Origin: an uncultured Clostridia bacterium
Lineage (GTDB): Bacteria; Bacillota; Clostridia; TANB77; CAG-508
Length of the DNA stretch: 64,000 bases
Direction of reading: 5' to 3'
NCBI GenBank assembly: GCA_934157035.1
Contig: CAKPHG010000004.1
Location: forward strand, 1-64,000
Below are positions 9,191 to 17,922 of the stretch, one piece after another; position 1 is the stretch's first letter; the number at the start of each line of letters is the position of its first letter. Below the pieces are notes generated by a model. That model was given only the letters and a program-made list of their open reading frames with translations, had not been told where the DNA came from and did not search any database. A program made the position numbers and the translations under genes.

Positions 9191-9247
9191 TTAATATAAT
9201 AAGTTTCCTAATATAATTAATAATATTCCTGTTTTTATTTTTTTCAT
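9191..9247 (-). CDS. 18-codon leader frame, truncated paralog of the small membrane protein
   Basis: MKKIKTGILLIILGNLLY then stop. It aligns over its whole length with the first 18 residues of the small membrane protein downstream of mgtA (MNQLKIGTFLIVLENLLY). It has an SD-like GAAGGATTG and lies between the promoter and mgtA, ending 34 nt before the mgtA ATG. It may be a degenerate gene copy or a leader peptide whose translation affects mgtA. Function is not known. Confidence 0.5.
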   Translation of the reverse strand: MKKIKTGILLIILGNLLY

Positions 9248-9290
9248 AATCAATCCTTCATTTCAACAAATTTCTATTTTTCTAATTCAT

Positions 9291-9320
9291 ATAATACCAC
9301 AAACTCATTTATCCTGTCAA
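9291..9320 (-). promoter_or_regulatory. SigA-type promoter for mgtA
   Basis: Minus strand: -35 TTGACA (9315-9320), 18-nt spacer, -10 TATTAT (9291-9296). I looked for an M-box Mg2+ riboswitch in the leader and did not see one. Confidence 0.7.
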
Positions 9321-9415
9321 AACTATCCATTAGATAATTTTGCAGGAACTAAGTTATCTATAAAAGAAATGTTAAGCAATATCAAGCGTTTCTGATATTT
9401 CCCCAAATTGTATGC

Positions 9416-9571
9416 TCATACGGGGGTAAAGTCTCCTGGGTGAGAAAATAACACCACCCATTTTCCACTATATTGATTTAAATTTATTTTTCCCATTGTG
9501 GTTTCCGCTTCAAAATCTGGTGCTTGCATACCTATTCTTACATTACCATTCATTAATATTTCATAATCCAT
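9416..9571 (-). pseudogene. Peroxiredoxin 5' remnant
   Basis: 51 codons from ATG 9571 with the SD GAAGGGAG. The product [20 protein letters not shown], then [18 protein letters not shown] and [11 protein letters not shown], is the start of a 1-Cys type peroxiredoxin (AhpC/TSA fold). The frame stops exactly where the peroxidatic Cys codon of TPVCT is expected (GTA TGA). No later peroxiredoxin sequence follows. The next stretch reads like the tail of an unrelated gene, so this looks like a deletion junction. The fragment cannot be active. Confidence 0.8.
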
Positions 9572-9721
9572 AAAAAATAAACTCCCTTCATTTTTTTGTA
9601 TATTTTATGAATTGGAATTTATTTTTGCTACAATATGATTTAATTTTTTAATATTATACTTATTTTTCTTATTCTTTATCTCATACAGTTTTAATATTCT
9701 ATTTTATTTGTTCTAAATCAA

Positions 9722-10942
9722 CTAATTCACCTTGTTTAGTATTGCTCCTGAAATTTTTCCTCCAATATTTTCTATGGCTATTTTAGCTTTTTCTACATCT
9801 TCTACCTTTGTCTTTTCTTCTTTTACTACTATTATTGTGGCATCTGCTACTTTTACAAGAGGCATAGGAATAACTTTTTCATTTATTGATGCTGTATCTA
9901 TTAAAATAATATCGTAATTGTTTTTTAGTATTTTCAATACATTTTCTAATTTTCCTTGTAAAAGCTTTTCTTCTTCTATTTCTATATTCCCAACTGGTAA
10001 AACGTATAAATTTTCTATTTCTGTGTTTTTTATTCTATTTTCTATATTATCTAAACTTGAATCTTCTATTATATTAGTAAATCCTTCTTCACTTTCTAAC
10101 TTATATTCTTTAGATATAGTCTTTGTAAATACATTTGCATCTATTATTAATACTTTACTATATATTTTAGTATATTGAATAGCTAAATTATTTACAATAT
10201 AGGTTGTTCCTGATTCTTTATTTACTCCTGTAAATGTTATAATTTTGGGTTTTTCAATTTCTTTGTTCAATTCTATATTTGTTTCTACTCGTTTTAATTC
10301 ATTTTTTATTTTTTCATTGCTTGTTCTATATTTTATTTGTTCTTTTGTCTTTTTGCTAAATATTTTATTTTTAGGCATTTTTTCCATACTTACTTTTCCA
10401 AGTACATTTATTTTTGCAATATTTTCTATTTTTGAAGCATTTATTATTCCTATAAAATTAATTAAAACTATAATATAGCCTATATAGCCAATTATTCCTA
10501 TTATTAAGCATTCTAAAATATCTTTTATATAAGATGCATTGTTTGGTGTTTCAGCTACTTGTGGTGTTTCTAATATTTTAAATGTTTTTATTCCATAAGT
10601 TTCTTGTAATTTCTTTTCTACCACGTCCATATAGATATTTACTTCATTGAATGCTTCATCTTTTTTCCTGTTAGTTGCTGTAACTTTAATTATTTTGCTT
10701 GCTTTATCAAATTTTACATCTAAACTTTTTGATTTTAAAATATCATTTCCAGTTATATAGTTTTCTATAGATGCATCTGCTTTATCTATTAAAATTTGAG
10801 TGTTTGACTCATATAATGGTCTTTTTATTACAAATGTATATAGCACTCCTACTATTAAAGATATTAGCAATATACATATTAAAATATTTTTTCTTTGGTA
10901 CATAAATTTTAGTATTTGTTTTACATCTAATTCTTCGTTCAT
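9722..10942 (-). CDS. Wzz-BY-kinase fusion with degenerate ATP site
   Basis: 406 residues. The N-terminal part is a Wzz/CpsC chain-length domain with two membrane helices (about 18-38 and 142-166). The C-terminal part is a CpsD-like BY-kinase domain. At the Walker A position it reads GVNKESGTT (239-247), lacking the GxGK(S/T) lysine of the canonical kinase at 12242-13267. The A' region is VLIIDAN and the B region IILIDTA. There is no C-terminal tyrosine cluster. It is probably an inactive regulatory partner in polymer length control. It is the last gene of the regulator operon and lies after a strong hairpin (10976-11036), so its expression may be reduced. Confidence 0.8.
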   Translation of the reverse strand: MNEELDVKQILKFMYQRKNILICILLISLIVGVLYTFVIKRPLYESNTQILIDKADASIENYITGNDILKSKSLDVKFDKASKIIKVTATNRKKDEAFNEVNIYMDVVEKKLQETYGIKTFKILETPQVAETPNNASYIKDILECLIIGIIGYIGYIIVLINFIGIINASKIENIAKINVLGKVSMEKMPKNKIFSKKTKEQIKYRTSNEKIKNELKRVETNIELNKEIEKPKIITFTGVNKESGTTYIVNNLAIQYTKIYSKVLIIDANVFTKTISKEYKLESEEGFTNIIEDSSLDNIENRIKNTEIENLYVLPVGNIEIEEEKLLQGKLENVLKILKNNYDIILIDTASINEKVIPMPLVKVADATIIVVKEEKTKVEDVEKAKIAIENIGGKISGAILNKVN

Positions 10943-10975
10943 TTATTACTCCTTATATTAGTTTTTATGCACTTT

Positions 10976-11036
10976 CAAAAATAAAAAAGTGCTAAGATGT
11001 TGTTGGTACACATTTTAACACTCTTTTTTATTTTTG
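10976..11036 (-). terminator. Strong hairpin between regulator genes
   Basis: A long stem: CAAAAATAAAAAAG-GTG-TAA-ATGT on the minus strand pairs with its complement ending TTTTTTATTTTTG. It is nearly symmetric, so it could work on both strands. It separates 11055-11393 from the Wzz-kinase fusion and may act as a partial terminator. Confidence 0.75.
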
Positions 11037-11054
11037 TCTATAAAATTATATTTT

Positions 11055-11393
11055 TTAAACTTTTTTCCAAAACCAATCTAAGCTGTTGTCAATACTTTTT
11101 ATTTTTCTTTCTTTTGATTCTATATCATCTGTCCATAAATATGCAATAAATGATAAGAATATAAATACAAAGTCAACAGCTATGCAATGTGATAATGTTT
11201 TTAGTATTTCTCCTGTTGGATCTTGTACTATAACATACTCTACACAATGTCCTACTATAATTGTTAAAAATGCAAGTAATAAAACACATGTTACATTACT
11301 TCTTTTAATTTCTCTTGCTAATAATACTACTAAAATATATAATACTAAAGCTACAAGAATATTAAATGGTTGTGATAAATTGATAATTGGCAT
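11055..11393 (-). CDS. Small polytopic membrane protein
   Basis: 112 residues with three to four hydrophobic helices (ILVALVLYILVVLLA, VLLLAFLTIIVGHCVEYV, IAVDFVFIFLSFIAYLW) and a charged C-terminus. I do not recognise the family. It is the fourth gene of the wzz-cpsD-cpsB operon, 75 nt after cpsB, so a role in capsule assembly is suggested by position only. Confidence 0.7.
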   Translation of the reverse strand: MPIINLSQPFNILVALVLYILVVLLAREIKRSNVTCVLLLAFLTIIVGHCVEYVIVQDPTGEILKTLSHCIAVDFVFIFLSFIAYLWTDDIESKERKIKSIDNSLDWFWKKV

Positions 11394-11468
11394 CTTTTGT
11401 TCCTCCTTATTTTCTTTTGTTCTTTTATATTTTATATTTTTTTAATACATTTTTCAATAGTTTTCTGT

Positions 11469-12242
11469 TTATTTATTAAAAATTTTTTCAAAAAAACTTA
11501 GTTTTATTTTTGTTGGTGGTATTATATCTAAATCTTCATCATTTAATACTTTTCTAGCATTATTTTCTGTTAAGTCTTCTATTTGTTCTTCTGAAATAAT
11601 TTTCCTTAATTCATCTTTGGCCCAGTTTACTTTTCCATAAATAGTTGCAGGTTTATGTATGTCTGTGCCTAAAAAATGTATAAAATTATTTTTTATAAGT
11701 AATTTTACAGTTTTTTTAGCCTCTTTTCCATATAAACCTACTATGCTTCCATAGTTTGATTGAAATAATACTCCTAAGTCTGCAAGTTCTAATAATCTAT
11801 TTGGATCTTTTTGTATAAATGTATATCTTTCTGGATGTGCTAAAACTGGTATATTTCCATTTTCCTTTAGTTTGTATATTACTTCTAATAAATTTATAGG
11901 TTCCTCATTCATTGGAACTTCAAATAGTATATACCTACTTCCGTTTATAGTACTTATTGTATTGTCTTTTAATAAGTCTACTATTTTATTATTTATATAT
12001 ACCTCATTAGCTTGATATAATTCAACATCTAGCCCTTCTTTTTCGCATAATTCTTTTATTAATTTCATTTTTTTATTTATCTGAATTGCTGGGCATTCAT
12101 AATAATCTTCCATATAATGTGGTGTTAAAATAATGCTATGAAAACCAGCTATTTTAGCCTGTTTTACAAGTCTTACAGACATACTTTCAGATTCAGCACC
12201 ATCATCTACTCCATATATAATATGACTATGAAAATCTATCAT
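11469..12242 (-). CDS. cpsB: CpsB/YwqE-type PHP tyrosine phosphatase
   Basis: 257-residue manganese-dependent phosphatase of the PHP fold that removes phosphate from the BY-kinase tail. Metal-site motifs are visible: DFHSHI (3-8), TPHYMEDYY, HPERYTF and GTDIHKP. Length matches the family. It overlaps the kinase stop by one base (TAATG), showing translational coupling. Confidence 0.92.
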   Translation of the reverse strand: MIDFHSHIIYGVDDGAESESMSVRLVKQAKIAGFHSIILTPHYMEDYYECPAIQINKKMKLIKELCEKEGLDVELYQANEVYINNKIVDLLKDNTISTINGSRYILFEVPMNEEPINLLEVIYKLKENGNIPVLAHPERYTFIQKDPNRLLELADLGVLFQSNYGSIVGLYGKEAKKTVKLLIKNNFIHFLGTDIHKPATIYGKVNWAKDELRKIISEEQIEDLTENNARKVLNDEDLDIIPPTKIKLSFFEKIFNK

Positions 12243-13267
12243 TAGTTTTCTCCTCTTTTTAGTTTTTCTTTTTCTTCATCTATATATTTGTTCATTTGTT
12301 TTAGTAAGTTTTCTGAACTAACTACTTTATTTTCGTTATTCTCTTCTTTTTCAAAATCGTATATTGCATTTTGTTTTTTTTCTGGTTTATGTGTTGTTTT
12401 TACTGTTTTTGTTTGACTTTCTTCTTTTTGTATATTAATTGTCTTTTCTTCTTTGTTTTGATTTATTACATTTCTTGATTTTTCTTTTAATTCTTGTCTT
12501 TTTCTGTCTATTTCTGTTTCTTCGTCTCTAGCTCTTGTGTTTACTCTTTGTCTTGAAGTTTTCATATTTAAATTTGAATTACCATAGTAATAATTTGCAT
12601 AGTATTGTTTTTGTGAAATTGGCATTTTATTTATAACTACACCTGCTATCTTTCCTCCAACATTTTCTATGTCTCTTTTTACTTTTGCTAAGTCATCCAT
12701 TTTTGTTGTTTTGTATGCAGATACAATTAAAGTAGTATCTACATAACGAGATATAATAACTGCATCTGTAACTAGTGAACTTGGTGTTCCATCAAATATA
12801 ACCAAATCACATACAGATTTAAGTTGGTCTACTGCTTCCATCATTTGTTCTGAAACTAATAATTCTGATGGGTTTGGTGGAATATTTCCAGCTGTAATAA
12901 TATATAAATTTTCAACTTCTGTTTCTTTAATATATGACAATATATTAGGGTTACTTTCTCTTCCATCTGAATTTATACCAGATAAAAAGTTTGAAAGACC
13001 TGGTGTTGGTGAAACTCCAAATATTGAGAATTGTCTTCCTTTTCTCATATCGCAGTCAACAAGTATTACTTTCTTTCCTGCTTGTGCAAAAGCTACTGCT
13101 AAGTTACTAGCCACCCAGCTTTTTCCTTCACCTGGTGCTGTAGATGTAATTAGTAAAGAATGTAGTCCTCTTTTTGTGTTGGCAAATTGCACGTTTGTTC
13201 TTAGAGTTCTAAATATTTCTGATATAGGAGATTTTGGATCTCTATAAGTTATAATTTCTTTTTTCAT
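12242..13267 (-). CDS. cpsD: CpsD-type BY-kinase with unusual C-terminal extension
   Basis: 341-residue cytoplasmic tyrosine autokinase that controls capsule polymerisation with the Wzz protein. It has Walker A APGEGKS (44-50), A' ILVDCDMR (68-75), Walker B LVIFDG and a tyrosine cluster QYYANYYYGN. CpsD proteins normally end soon after this cluster. Here about 110 more residues follow, Lys/Glu/Thr-rich and without hydrophobic segments, ending in a likely coiled coil. The gene starts 1 nt after the wzz stop and overlaps cpsB. Confidence 0.92.
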   Translation of the reverse strand: MKKEIITYRDPKSPISEIFRTLRTNVQFANTKRGLHSLLITSTAPGEGKSWVASNLAVAFAQAGKKVILVDCDMRKGRQFSIFGVSPTPGLSNFLSGINSDGRESNPNILSYIKETEVENLYIITAGNIPPNPSELLVSEQMMEAVDQLKSVCDLVIFDGTPSSLVTDAVIISRYVDTTLIVSAYKTTKMDDLAKVKRDIENVGGKIAGVVINKMPISQKQYYANYYYGNSNLNMKTSRQRVNTRARDEETEIDRKRQELKEKSRNVINQNKEEKTINIQKEESQTKTVKTTHKPEKKQNAIYDFEKEENNENKVVSSENLLKQMNKYIDEEKEKLKRGEN

Positions 13268-13268
13268 A

Positions 13269-13991
13269 TTATCTTTTACCTCCTTTTTTTGCCATCATTG
13301 ACTTTGTTGTTTCGTCAAAATTACAGTTTGGTATTTCAACTAATACTGAAAGTCCAAGTTTTCTTTCAATATCTTCTTTTGCTTTTACTGTTGTATCTAG
13401 CATATTAGCTATTATTACATATATACAAGCTACAACTAAACCTATAAATACAAACATTACTATATCTTTTATATGATTTACATTACTTGGTGAAGTTTGT
13501 TCTTCTGCTTTGTCTACTACTTGTACATTATTTATTTTAAATCTCTCAGATACTTGTTTTGTAAAAACTTTAGCTACTTCGTTTGCTATTATTTTTGCTT
13601 CGTATGGGTCTTCATCTGTAATATCTATTCTAATTATTTGTGTACTTTTTACTGCACTAACAGAGACATTTTTCTTTAATGTTTCTTCTTGTTTTTCTAT
13701 ATTTAAGTTACTAATAACTTCTCCTAAAACAGATTTGCTTTTAATTAACTCACTATATGTTGCAACTAAGTTATTGCTTAAAGATATATCTGCTGATGTA
13801 ATTGTTTTGTTGCCATTTGATGAATCTTCTGTTGTCGCTAACAATAATGTAGTATATGCACTATATTTTGGAGTTACGAATATGTATGAGTATACACCTC
13901 CGATAAGCACAAAAATAAGGACAATTAGTAACATTTGTACTCTTCTTGTCCAAAACATATTAAATAATTCTTTTAAGTCTAATTCTTCCAT
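13269..13991 (-). CDS. cpsC: Wzz/CpsC chain-length determinant
   Basis: 240 residues with two membrane helices (about 17-37 and 175-197) around an external domain, and a cytoplasmic tail: the CpsC/CapA activator of the BY-kinase. The PxxP-like stretch EQTSPSNVNH before helix 2 is typical. It is the first gene of its operon, with the promoter at 14028-14056. Confidence 0.92.
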   Translation of the reverse strand: MEELDLKELFNMFWTRRVQMLLIVLIFVLIGGVYSYIFVTPKYSAYTTLLLATTEDSSNGNKTITSADISLSNNLVATYSELIKSKSVLGEVISNLNIEKQEETLKKNVSVSAVKSTQIIRIDITDEDPYEAKIIANEVAKVFTKQVSERFKINNVQVVDKAEEQTSPSNVNHIKDIVMFVFIGLVVACIYVIIANMLDTTVKAKEDIERKLGLSVLVEIPNCNFDETTKSMMAKKGGKR

Positions 13992-14027
13992 TTTTCTTTC
14001 CCTTCTCCTTCGTTTTTATATGTAATT

Positions 14028-14056
14028 ATTATATCTAATTTGTTAATTATGTGCAA
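14028..14056 (-). promoter_or_regulatory. SigA-type promoter of the capsule regulator operon
   Basis: Minus strand: -35 TTGCAC (14051-14056), 17 nt, -10 TATAAT (14028-14033). It lies just after the terminator of the biosynthesis operon. Confidence 0.8.
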
Positions 14057-14083
14057 TATATTTTTAGTATTTTTTTGTGAATA

Positions 14084-14123
14084 AATGTAAAAAGTATAGC
14101 TTTTGAACTATACTTTTTACATT
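14084..14123 (-). terminator. Terminator of the capsule biosynthesis operon
   Basis: A 16-bp perfect stem (AATGTAAAAAGTATAG and its complement) with an 8-nt loop, 5 nt past the ugd stop. Confidence 0.8.
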
Positions 14124-14128
14124 AAATA

Positions 14129-15301
14129 TTAATCTCTTGTATATAAATCTCTTGTATAAACTTTTTCTTTTACATCTTCTAATAGTTCTTCTTGTCTGTT
14201 TGCTAATATTATTGAAGAAATTTTCTTAAATTCATTAATATCATTTATTACTTTAAATCCATCAAATTCCTCTTTTTCCAATGTTGGTTCATAAATAATA
14301 ACTTTTATATTATTTGCTCTTAAGTTTTTAATAATATCTTGTATAGCACTTGATCTGAAGTTGTCTGAACCTGATTTCATTGTTAATCTGTAGATTCCTA
14401 CAACTTCTGGTTTTTGTTTTAACACTTCTTCTGTAATAAACTCTTTACGAGTTGTGTTAGCTGTAACTATAGCTTGTATCAAATTTTGTGGAACATCTTT
14501 ATAGTTTGCAAGTAATTGTTTTGTATCTTTTGGTAAGCAATATCCACCATAACCAAAAGAAGGGTTATTATAGTGATTTCCAATTCTAGGATCTAAGCAT
14601 ACTCCATCTATTATGTCTTTTGGATTTAATCCTTTTATTTTTGCATAAGTATCTAACTCATTAAAATATGCTACTCTTAAAGCCAAATATGTATTGGCAA
14701 ATAGTTTAACTGCTTCTGCTTCTGTTGAATCCATATATAATACATTTACTTCTTTTTTCTCTGCAGAATCTAATAATAGTTTAGCAAATATTTCAGCTCT
14801 TTTACTCTTTTCACCTACAATAATTCTTGAAGGATAAAGATTATCATATAATGCTTTTCCTTCTCTTAAAAATTCTGGTGAAAAGAATATGTTGTCTATA
14901 TTATATTTTTCTTTAATACTTTTTATAAATCCAACTGGTATTGTTGATTTTACTACCATTGTTGTTTTATTTTTATCACATACTTCTTTTACTTTTTCTA
15001 TTATATCTTCAACACTTGATGTATCAAAATAGTTTTTTTCTTCATCATAATTTGTTGGCGTACTTATAATGACATATTCTGCATCTTTTAAAGCCTCTTT
15101 ATAATCTAAAGTTGCTTTTAAGTTTAAGTTCTTTTCTTTAAAATATTTTTCTATGTATTCATCTTTTATTGGTGATATACGGTTGTTTATCATTTCTACT
15201 TTTTCAGGTATTATATCTAATGCCATTACTTCATTATTTTGGCTAAGTAATGTTGCTAAAGATAGTCCTACATATCCTGTTCCTGCTACTGCTATTTTCA
15301 T
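14129..15301 (-). CDS. ugd: UDP-glucose 6-dehydrogenase
   Basis: 390 residues. Oxidises UDP-glucose to UDP-glucuronate (two NAD+) for an acidic capsule sugar. Seen are the Rossmann start [45 protein letters not shown], the catalytic-Cys segment [15 protein letters not shown] and the C-terminal UDP-binding domain. The frame extends 17 codons upstream, but GAAGGGAAAA sits directly before the ATG at 15301 and the Rossmann fold starts there. It is the last gene of the biosynthesis operon. The C-terminus ends in a repeated YTRD. Confidence 0.95.
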   Translation of the reverse strand: MKIAVAGTGYVGLSLATLLSQNNEVMALDIIPEKVEMINNRISPIKDEYIEKYFKEKNLNLKATLDYKEALKDAEYVIISTPTNYDEEKNYFDTSSVEDIIEKVKEVCDKNKTTMVVKSTIPVGFIKSIKEKYNIDNIFFSPEFLREGKALYDNLYPSRIIVGEKSKRAEIFAKLLLDSAEKKEVNVLYMDSTEAEAVKLFANTYLALRVAYFNELDTYAKIKGLNPKDIIDGVCLDPRIGNHYNNPSFGYGGYCLPKDTKQLLANYKDVPQNLIQAIVTANTTRKEFITEEVLKQKPEVVGIYRLTMKSGSDNFRSSAIQDIIKNLRANNIKVIIYEPTLEKEEFDGFKVINDINEFKKISSIILANRQEELLEDVKEKVYTRDLYTRD

Positions 15302-15358
15302 ATTTTTCCCTTCTTTCATACTACATATAAAATTCTTTATACCACTCGGCAAATTTTC

Positions 15359-16495
15359 TTATTTATATAATCCTTTTGCCTTCATTTCTTCAATTGATTT
15401 TTCATAATTATCTTCTTCAATCTCTTGTTTTTCTACCCAATCAACAAAATTAGAAATTCCTGTTTTAAAATTAACTTTTGGCTCGTATCCTAATATTTTA
15501 TGTATTTTTGTTAAATCTGCTTGATTATCCTTAATATCTCCTAATCTATAATTTCCTGATATTTTAATATTTACATTAGAATTATATTTTTCTTTCAATA
15601 CATTTGCAATTGTTAATACATCTAATTTTTCTCCAGATCCAACATTAAATACTTCATAATTTGCTTCGTCATTATCTATTGATAAAATTATTGCATCTGT
15701 TATATCATCTATATAAACAAAATCTCTTGTTTCTTTACCATCTTCAAATATATTTATATCATTACCATTTTTTATTTGTGTTGAGAATATTGACAATATT
15801 CCCGTGTAAGGGTTTTTTAATGATTGTCCTGGTCCATATACATTTTGAAATCTAAATCCTACTACAGGTAAGTTTATTGACTTTCCAACTAATATTGACA
15901 ACTCTTCTTGTGCTTTTTTTGTATATCCATAAACTGATGTTGGATGAGATTTTGATTCTTCATCTGTTAATTCCATTTTTACATTTTTTCCACAAATAGG
16001 ACATTTAACATTAAAATCTCCTTTTTTCATATCTTCATCTTTTCTTGATTCTGGATAAACAATTCCATGCTCTTCACAATAAAATTTTCCTTCTCCATAT
16101 ATTGCTCTTGATGAAGCAACAATTAATTTTTTTACATTTAATTTTTCGTTTACAATTTTGTCCAATAATATTGCTGTACCTTTTACATTTGTATCTATAT
16201 ACTTTTCTATTTCATACATAGATTGTCCTGTTCCTGTTTCTGCTGCTAAATGTATTACTAAATCTATATCATCAGTTAAAGCTTCATCCCATGCCGTTCT
16301 ATCTTTTACATTTCCTTTTATAAATTTTACCTTATCTTTTATTAATGAATATGTATAAGATTTTTCTGGATTTTCTCCATGTATTTGTTTACTCAAATTA
16401 TCTAATACTACTACTTCATATCCTTTATCTTTTAATTTTAGAGCTAAATTACTTCCTATAAAACCTGCTCCACCAGTTATTAAAACTTTTTTCAT
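15359..16495 (-). CDS. NAD-dependent sugar epimerase with a zinc-ribbon insertion
   Basis: 378-residue extended SDR enzyme: GGAGFIGS (8-15), the catalytic YxxxK as YGYTKKA, and HLAAETGTGQS. Between the Rossmann core and the active-site Tyr it carries an insertion with CEEHG and CPICGKN, two Cys pairs typical of a small zinc ribbon, as in the dTDP-L-rhamnose 4-epimerase-like subgroup. It likely makes a nucleotide sugar for the capsule; the exact substrate is uncertain. It lies 57 nt upstream of ugd. Confidence 0.85.
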   Translation of the reverse strand: MKKVLITGGAGFIGSNLALKLKDKGYEVVVLDNLSKQIHGENPEKSYTYSLIKDKVKFIKGNVKDRTAWDEALTDDIDLVIHLAAETGTGQSMYEIEKYIDTNVKGTAILLDKIVNEKLNVKKLIVASSRAIYGEGKFYCEEHGIVYPESRKDEDMKKGDFNVKCPICGKNVKMELTDEESKSHPTSVYGYTKKAQEELSILVGKSINLPVVGFRFQNVYGPGQSLKNPYTGILSIFSTQIKNGNDINIFEDGKETRDFVYIDDITDAIILSIDNDEANYEVFNVGSGEKLDVLTIANVLKEKYNSNVNIKISGNYRLGDIKDNQADLTKIHKILGYEPKVNFKTGISNFVDWVEKQEIEEDNYEKSIEEMKAKGLYK

Positions 16496-16627
16496 TTTCT
16501 TACCCTCTTTTTGATAATATTACTTTATTTGTTAATCTTTATTCAAAAATATTTAATATATATTATAAATTTTACTTTATTTATTGGTATTTTATTATAA
16601 TAAAATTAAATATATAAAAATATTATA

Positions 16628-17191
16628 TTATTCTCTTTTTCTAATAAGCCTAGCTGGAGATCCTGCTACAATACAATTCTCAGATATTTTATTGTTCACA
16701 AAAGAATTTGCTCCTACTATAACTCCATCATTCAAAATACTTCCCTTAGAAATAACACATTCTGCTCCAATCCATACATCATCACCAATAATCACTAACT
16801 CACTTGTATCTTCTCTATTTTTACCATCAACTATTGATTGAGTAGAATGATTAGTGTCTATAATATACGAATTAGCAGCAATGCTACATCTTTTTCCAAT
16901 ATTAATGCCACCCCTTTTGTCTGAGTATATAACTGTATTAAACCCTATTTTTACATTATCATCTATAAATATCGGTCCATCCCCAAAAATAATAACATTG
17001 TAATATAAGTGCACATTTTTTCCTAATGTCACATTAGGATTTAGTATTTTTACCCCTTTATCTATAATTACAGTTTTCTTTGCTTCATCACTTACATAAT
17101 TCAATTTACTTTTAATATAGTCTTCTTCTAAATATTCTGATATTTTACTAATTATCTTATATAACAATTTCATATCTATCACTACTTTCAT
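16628..17191 (-). CDS. Hexapeptide-repeat acyltransferase
   Basis: 187 residues, left-handed beta-helix transferase (hexapeptide repeats such as VTLGKNVHLYYNVIIFG, VKIGFNTVIYS, VWIGAECVISKGSILNDG, VIVGANS) with the common end IVAGSPARLIRKR. It probably O- or N-acetylates a capsule sugar. AAAGGA lies 6 nt before ATG 17191, which supports the longer start over the Met at codon 7. Confidence 0.85.
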   Translation of the reverse strand: MKVVIDMKLLYKIISKISEYLEEDYIKSKLNYVSDEAKKTVIIDKGVKILNPNVTLGKNVHLYYNVIIFGDGPIFIDDNVKIGFNTVIYSDKRGGINIGKRCSIAANSYIIDTNHSTQSIVDGKNREDTSELVIIGDDVWIGAECVISKGSILNDGVIVGANSFVNNKISENCIVAGSPARLIRKRE

Positions 17192-17231
17192 AAATTCCTT
17201 TTATGTTAAAAAAATATATTCTTTACATTTT

Positions 17232-17822
17232 TTATAATTTAATTGAAACCCATTCCTTTTTTTTAAAATCATACTTTTTAATAACTTTAGCAGGTATACC
17301 AGCTGCTATGCAATAATCGGGAATATCTTTAGTAACTATTGATCCTGCTGCTACAACACATTTTTTTCCAATGTTTACATTAGGTAAAATAATTACTTTC
17401 TCTCCTATCCAACAGCCTTCGCCTATAGAAACAGATCCCACTGACAATGGTTGCTCATAATAAGGCGTTTCTGTTTCAGGATCCATCCCATGATTTTCCG
17501 AAGTAATTAAAACATTACTTGCCAAAATGGTATTTTTGCCAATTACCACTTTATCTGCTACTAAACAACTAAAATTATATCCTATTATTACTCTTTCTCC
17601 TATAGATAACTCTGGAAATAATGTTTTATTTGCAAATTTATCATAACATTCAATCCTTGCCCCTTGCTTTATTCGTACATAATTATTTAAATTTATATAT
17701 TCTGGATTGTTTAAAATTAAAGGTTTTATAACTTCACTATTATTTTTTTTACAATATCTATTAAATTTATGTAATTTGAAAAGATATTTTATTCTTCTAT
17801 ATATTTTTTTTAATTTTATCAT
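17232..17822 (-). CDS. Hexapeptide-repeat acetyltransferase
   Basis: 196 residues, left-handed beta-helix family, of the maltose/galactoside O-acetyltransferase type: SENHGMD with the likely catalytic His, CWIGEKVIILPNVNIGKKCVVAAGS and the closing GIPAKVIKKY. A positively charged N-terminus precedes the helix. Second of three such enzymes in the operon, so the polymer is probably multiply acetylated. Confidence 0.87.
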   Translation of the reverse strand: MIKLKKIYRRIKYLFKLHKFNRYCKKNNSEVIKPLILNNPEYINLNNYVRIKQGARIECYDKFANKTLFPELSIGERVIIGYNFSCLVADKVVIGKNTILASNVLITSENHGMDPETETPYYEQPLSVGSVSIGEGCWIGEKVIILPNVNIGKKCVVAAGSIVTKDIPDYCIAAGIPAKVIKKYDFKKKEWVSIKL

Positions 17823-17922
17823 TGCATTTTCCTCTTTTAAATATATTATTTTGCATTACTTTTATAAAATAAAAATATTTCTTTAATCTCTTTTAATCTT
17901 TGTTTATTATTATAATAAACAT

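Noticed and set aside
9158..9420. M-box (Mg2+) riboswitch before mgtA.
   Set aside because: I looked for the conserved M-box core in the leader and saw none; only the promoter, a short leader frame and a peroxiredoxin remnant are visible.
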